NCBI GenBank assembly: GCA_046263195.1
Contig: JBHELG010000032.1
Location: 1 to 15,503 of the forward strand
Length of the DNA stretch: 15,503 nucleotides
Direction of reading: 5' to 3'
DNA from: JBHELG01 sp046263195
GTDB lineage: Bacteria; Actinomycetota; Nitriliruptoria; Nitriliruptorales; JAHWKO01
The notes below the pieces were generated by a model. It was not told the DNA's origin. It searched no databases and was given only the letters and a program-made list of their open reading frames with translations. Every line of letters starts with the position of its first letter. Within the stretch, counting starts at the first letter, position 1. The translations under genes and the position numbers were made by a program. Of this stretch, positions 13,753 to 15,503 are shown piece by piece.

Positions 13753-14525
13753 CGACCACCGCGAGAGACACCTGGCTGCTGTCCGCCAGGGCGTTCAGAG
13801 AGGGTGTGAGGAATCCCGTAGTCGCGTTCCTCTTCCCCACGGTGTTCCCGCTGTTCATGATCTGGCTCACCTCAGAGTCGTTCCGGGAGATCGTCAACCT
13901 CCCTGGCTTTCCGATCACCCCTTACTCCGCCTACATAGCGCCCGCCATCGTCCTGCTCGCCGCCATGATGGGTGCGGGATCCGGTGCCACCTCCCTCATC
14001 CTGGACGCCCAGACTGGCTTTCTCGACCGGCTGCGCCTGCTTCCGATACGCCCGGCGGCGATCCTCCTCGGGCGCCTGGTGTTCGACGCCGTGAGAGTCC
14101 TGCCCGCGGGGATCGCCGTCATCTTGGTCAGCCTGGCGCTCGACGCGAGACTTGACCACGGCGTAACCGGCGCACTGGCCGTCCTGGGCCTGCTCATGTT
14201 GTGGTCAGTCGCCTACAACGGCGTCTTCTATCTCGTTGCGCTCGTCACGAGGAACGCCCAAGCCCCGATCGCGGTCATCCCGATGTTCATGCCACTCATG
14301 TTCTTGAGCACCGCGTTTCTTCCCGAGCAGTACTTGCCGGCTTGGATCCGGACCGCCGCCGAGTGGAACCCCTACGACCTCCTCATCCGCGCCGCCCGTC
14401 CCTTCATGACCGGCGAGCCCACCTGGGAACCGGTCGCCGAAGGGCTGGCCGCCGCGATCGTCGTGCTGCTGATCAGCCAGCTCGTCGTGGCGTGGGCCTT
14501 CTCACGACTTCTCAGAGCCGACTGA
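13749..14525 (+). CDS. ABC-2 type permease (DrrB-like)
   Basis: This is a 258-residue integral membrane protein with six hydrophobic segments (about 24-41, 61-83, 104-131, 139-165, 171-191 and 231-253). The region FLSTAFLPEQYLPAWI (185-200) followed by WNPYDLLIRAARPF (206-219) is the ABC-2 permease signature seen in DrrB and related drug or lipid exporters. The gene overlaps the DrrA-type ATPase gene by ATGA, so the two form a half-transporter pair that probably works as a 2+2 complex. Substrate is unknown; self-protection against a toxin or export of a lipid are both possible. No biosynthetic genes for a natural product are in view. Confidence 0.93.
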   Translation: MTTTARDTWLLSARAFREGVRNPVVAFLFPTVFPLFMIWLTSESFREIVNLPGFPITPYSAYIAPAIVLLAAMMGAGSGATSLILDAQTGFLDRLRLLPIRPAAILLGRLVFDAVRVLPAGIAVILVSLALDARLDHGVTGALAVLGLLMLWSVAYNGVFYLVALVTRNAQAPIAVIPMFMPLMFLSTAFLPEQYLPAWIRTAAEWNPYDLLIRAARPFMTGEPTWEPVAEGLAAAIVVLLISQLVVAWAFSRLLRAD

Positions 14526-14586
14526 GCATCCGCAGCCTTGTCGGGCTGGCCCTGCTGCGCGGTACGGGCCGATCTCCGTCTGCCCG

Positions 14587-14592
14587 TAGACT
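14587..14592 (+). promoter_or_regulatory. TAGACT -10 box for a leaderless transcript
   Basis: TAGACT is followed by seven bases and then the ATG at 14600, the spacing expected when transcription starts on the start codon. There is no Shine-Dalgarno before this ATG. The box lies 62 bp after the permease stop, so the small zinc-ribbon gene likely has its own promoter. Confidence 0.5.
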
Positions 14593-14599
14593 GCGCGGG

Positions 14600-14848
14600 A
14601 TGCGCATCAAGATGAGGGTCGTGTCGGCCGACGAGGCCTCGTCATGGACGCTTATCGAGCGGGAGGCGGGAACCGATCCCGCGGTTCAGGGAACCGGTCC
14701 GCACTCCTTCGTCTGTGGCGCCTGCGGAACGGTCCTGGTCGAAGGCGTCCGCTTCGGTCAGGTCGAGAGCGCCGTGTTCCGCTGCATGCTCTGCCGCTCG
14801 CTGAACGCGATACCGACGGTCATGGGCGGGGATGCTCCTCAGGGCTGA
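14600..14848 (+). CDS. Small four-cysteine zinc-ribbon protein
   Basis: This is an 82-residue protein. Two CxxC knuckles, FVCGACG (C39, C42) and FRCMLCRS (C62, C65), 19 residues apart form a complete zinc-ribbon or rubredoxin-like site. The first 30 residues are polar (SADEASSWTLIE) with no signal or membrane segment, so it is a cytoplasmic protein, possibly binding nucleic acid or protein. I do not recognise a named family. The frame is open upstream to 14201, inside the permease gene, but the ATG at 14600 is chosen because a TAGACT box is placed for a leaderless start there; a second ATG at 14612 is less likely. Confidence 0.72.
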   Translation: MRIKMRVVSADEASSWTLIEREAGTDPAVQGTGPHSFVCGACGTVLVEGVRFGQVESAVFRCMLCRSLNAIPTVMGGDAPQG

Positions 14849-15195
14849 CCGCCAACAGGCTCGCGGAGCAGTCGAGCCCGTCTCGGAGCGCTGACCGCCA
14901 GGCGCACGGGGCGGGGCAGAGGGTTCGCATGGCGGTAGCCTGAGGGAACGGACGGCCCAGCGACCTGCAGGCGCTGTCCGGAACACGCGCGCCGCCCCGC
15001 ACCCCCACAGGGAGCGAGATCACAGGCGCCGAGATCGACCGGCGGGTTCACCTCCTTCCGTCGTCTTCGGGCGTGTTCGCCCACCTACGACGACACCGCC
15101 CAGCGCATGCCGACGCGGCGTCCCCACGTCCGCGCATCACACCGCTGCGCGACCACGACCGCCCGCGTCCCGCGTGGGCAGGAGCAGACTTCTTC
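14849..15195 (+). promoter_or_regulatory. Intergenic region and probable long 5' leader of the RNA helicase gene
   Basis: No credible gene lies in these 347 bases. An 11-bp direct repeat GCTGACCGCCA begins at 14844 and recurs at 14890-14900. TAGCCT at 14936-14941 is a possible -10 box, which would give a leader of about 245 nt. The leader holds TCACCTCCTT (15048-15057), identical to the anti-Shine-Dalgarno tail of 16S rRNA, and a nested hairpin at 15060-15094 (GTCGTC/GACGAC outside, GGGCG/CGCCC with TGTT loop inside). An AGGAG at 15180-15184 is the ribosome site of the helicase gene. Long structured leaders are common before DEAD-box helicase genes in bacteria; regulation here is inferred. 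Confidence 0.4.
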
Positions 15196-15503
15196 ATGAC
15201 CACGTTCACTCAGTTCGGTGTGCCCCGGGACGTCAACGACGCCCTGGCTCGCCGCGGCATCACCAGCCCCTTCCCCATCCAGCAGGCCACCCTCGAGGAG
15301 GCGCTGGCGGGCCGTGACCTGTGCGGTCGCGCGCCGGCCGGGTCGGGCAAGACCCTCGCCTTCTGCATCCCCCTCGCGGTCAACGCCCGACGGGGTCTCC
15401 CACGTCGACCGGGAGCGCTCGTACTCGTCCCCACCCGTGAACTCGCCGCCCAGGTTGCAGGGGAGCTGCGGCCACTGGCCAAGGCGCGCGGACGGTCCGT
15501 CGC
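15196..15503 (+). CDS. DEAD-box ATP-dependent RNA helicase (N-terminus only)
   Basis: The first 102 codons are present, then the gene leaves the window on the right. FTQFGVPRDVNDAL (4-17) and GITSPFPIQ (21-29) form the Q-motif region with Gln29; motif I is APAGSGKT (46-53); motif Ia is PTRELAAQ (79-86). This order and spacing are those of the bacterial DEAD-box helicases of the RhlE/CsdA/DeaD group, which unwind RNA in ribosome assembly and cold adaptation. Motif I has Ala where Thr is usual (AxTGSGKT). The start ATG follows AGGAG by 11 nt, which is a little long, and is preceded by the long leader region. The DEAD and helicase C domains are outside the window. Confidence 0.92.
   Translation, partial: MTTFTQFGVPRDVNDALARRGITSPFPIQQATLEEALAGRDLCGRAPAGSGKTLAFCIPLAVNARRGLPRRPGALVLVPTRELAAQVAGELRPLAKARGRSV

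Noticed and set aside
14201..14599. Upstream part of the zinc-ribbon frame inside the permease gene
   Set aside because: It overlaps the conserved end of the permease in another frame and reads as Arg/Pro-rich shadow; the leaderless promoter supports the start at 14600.

Overview
The window is very GC-rich DNA with third codon positions almost always G or C. It carries actinobacterial-type genes: a PspA-like protein starting MFKLMQRVW, a DrrA/DrrB-type exporter, a large STAND-like ATPase regulator, and TAnnnT boxes 6-7 nt before ATG that suggest leaderless transcripts. I infer a member of the Actinomycetota, possibly an acidimicrobial or other deep-branching lineage; the sequence alone does not fix the taxon. 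No rRNA, tRNA, CRISPR array, insertion sequence or prophage gene is seen.

Left part (1-6078, all on the minus strand, transcribed right to left). A compact cluster encodes a CbbX/SpoVK-type AAA+ ATPase, a membrane-anchored solute-binding-like protein, a lipoprotein that joins a solute-binding-like domain to a complete von Willebrand A domain, a small membrane protein with a glycine zipper and a charged helical tail, and the start of a PspA/IM30 membrane-stress protein that runs off the left edge. The two binding-protein genes overlap by ATGA, and the next gene follows after 5 nt. Together these look like an uncharacterised cell-envelope maintenance or stress module. This is the most interesting part of the window. 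Just upstream of the ATPase lies a frameshifted, end-truncated relic of a winged-helix (HTH_42/AlkZ-like) gene, whose first frame happens to stay open into the ATPase.

Middle (6079-10397, minus strand). A 1180-residue AAA_16/TPR regulator of the LAL/MalT-like kind carries a four-unit 39-bp internal repeat and an unusual C-terminal domain in place of a LuxR HTH. A GNAT acetyltransferase lies upstream of it.

Right part (10625-15503, mostly plus strand). A DJ-1/PfpI (isonitrile-hydratase-like) protein is transcribed divergently from the GNAT gene. It is followed by a small convergent Cys-motif protein (minus strand), a histidine-rich polytopic membrane protein, a DrrA/DrrB-type ABC exporter pair, a small four-cysteine zinc-ribbon protein, a roughly 350-bp leader region with a hairpin and an anti-Shine-Dalgarno-like stretch, and the start of a DEAD-box RNA helicase that runs off the right edge. 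The membrane protein and ABC genes are tightly spaced (11 bp, then an ATGA overlap) and probably form one operon.
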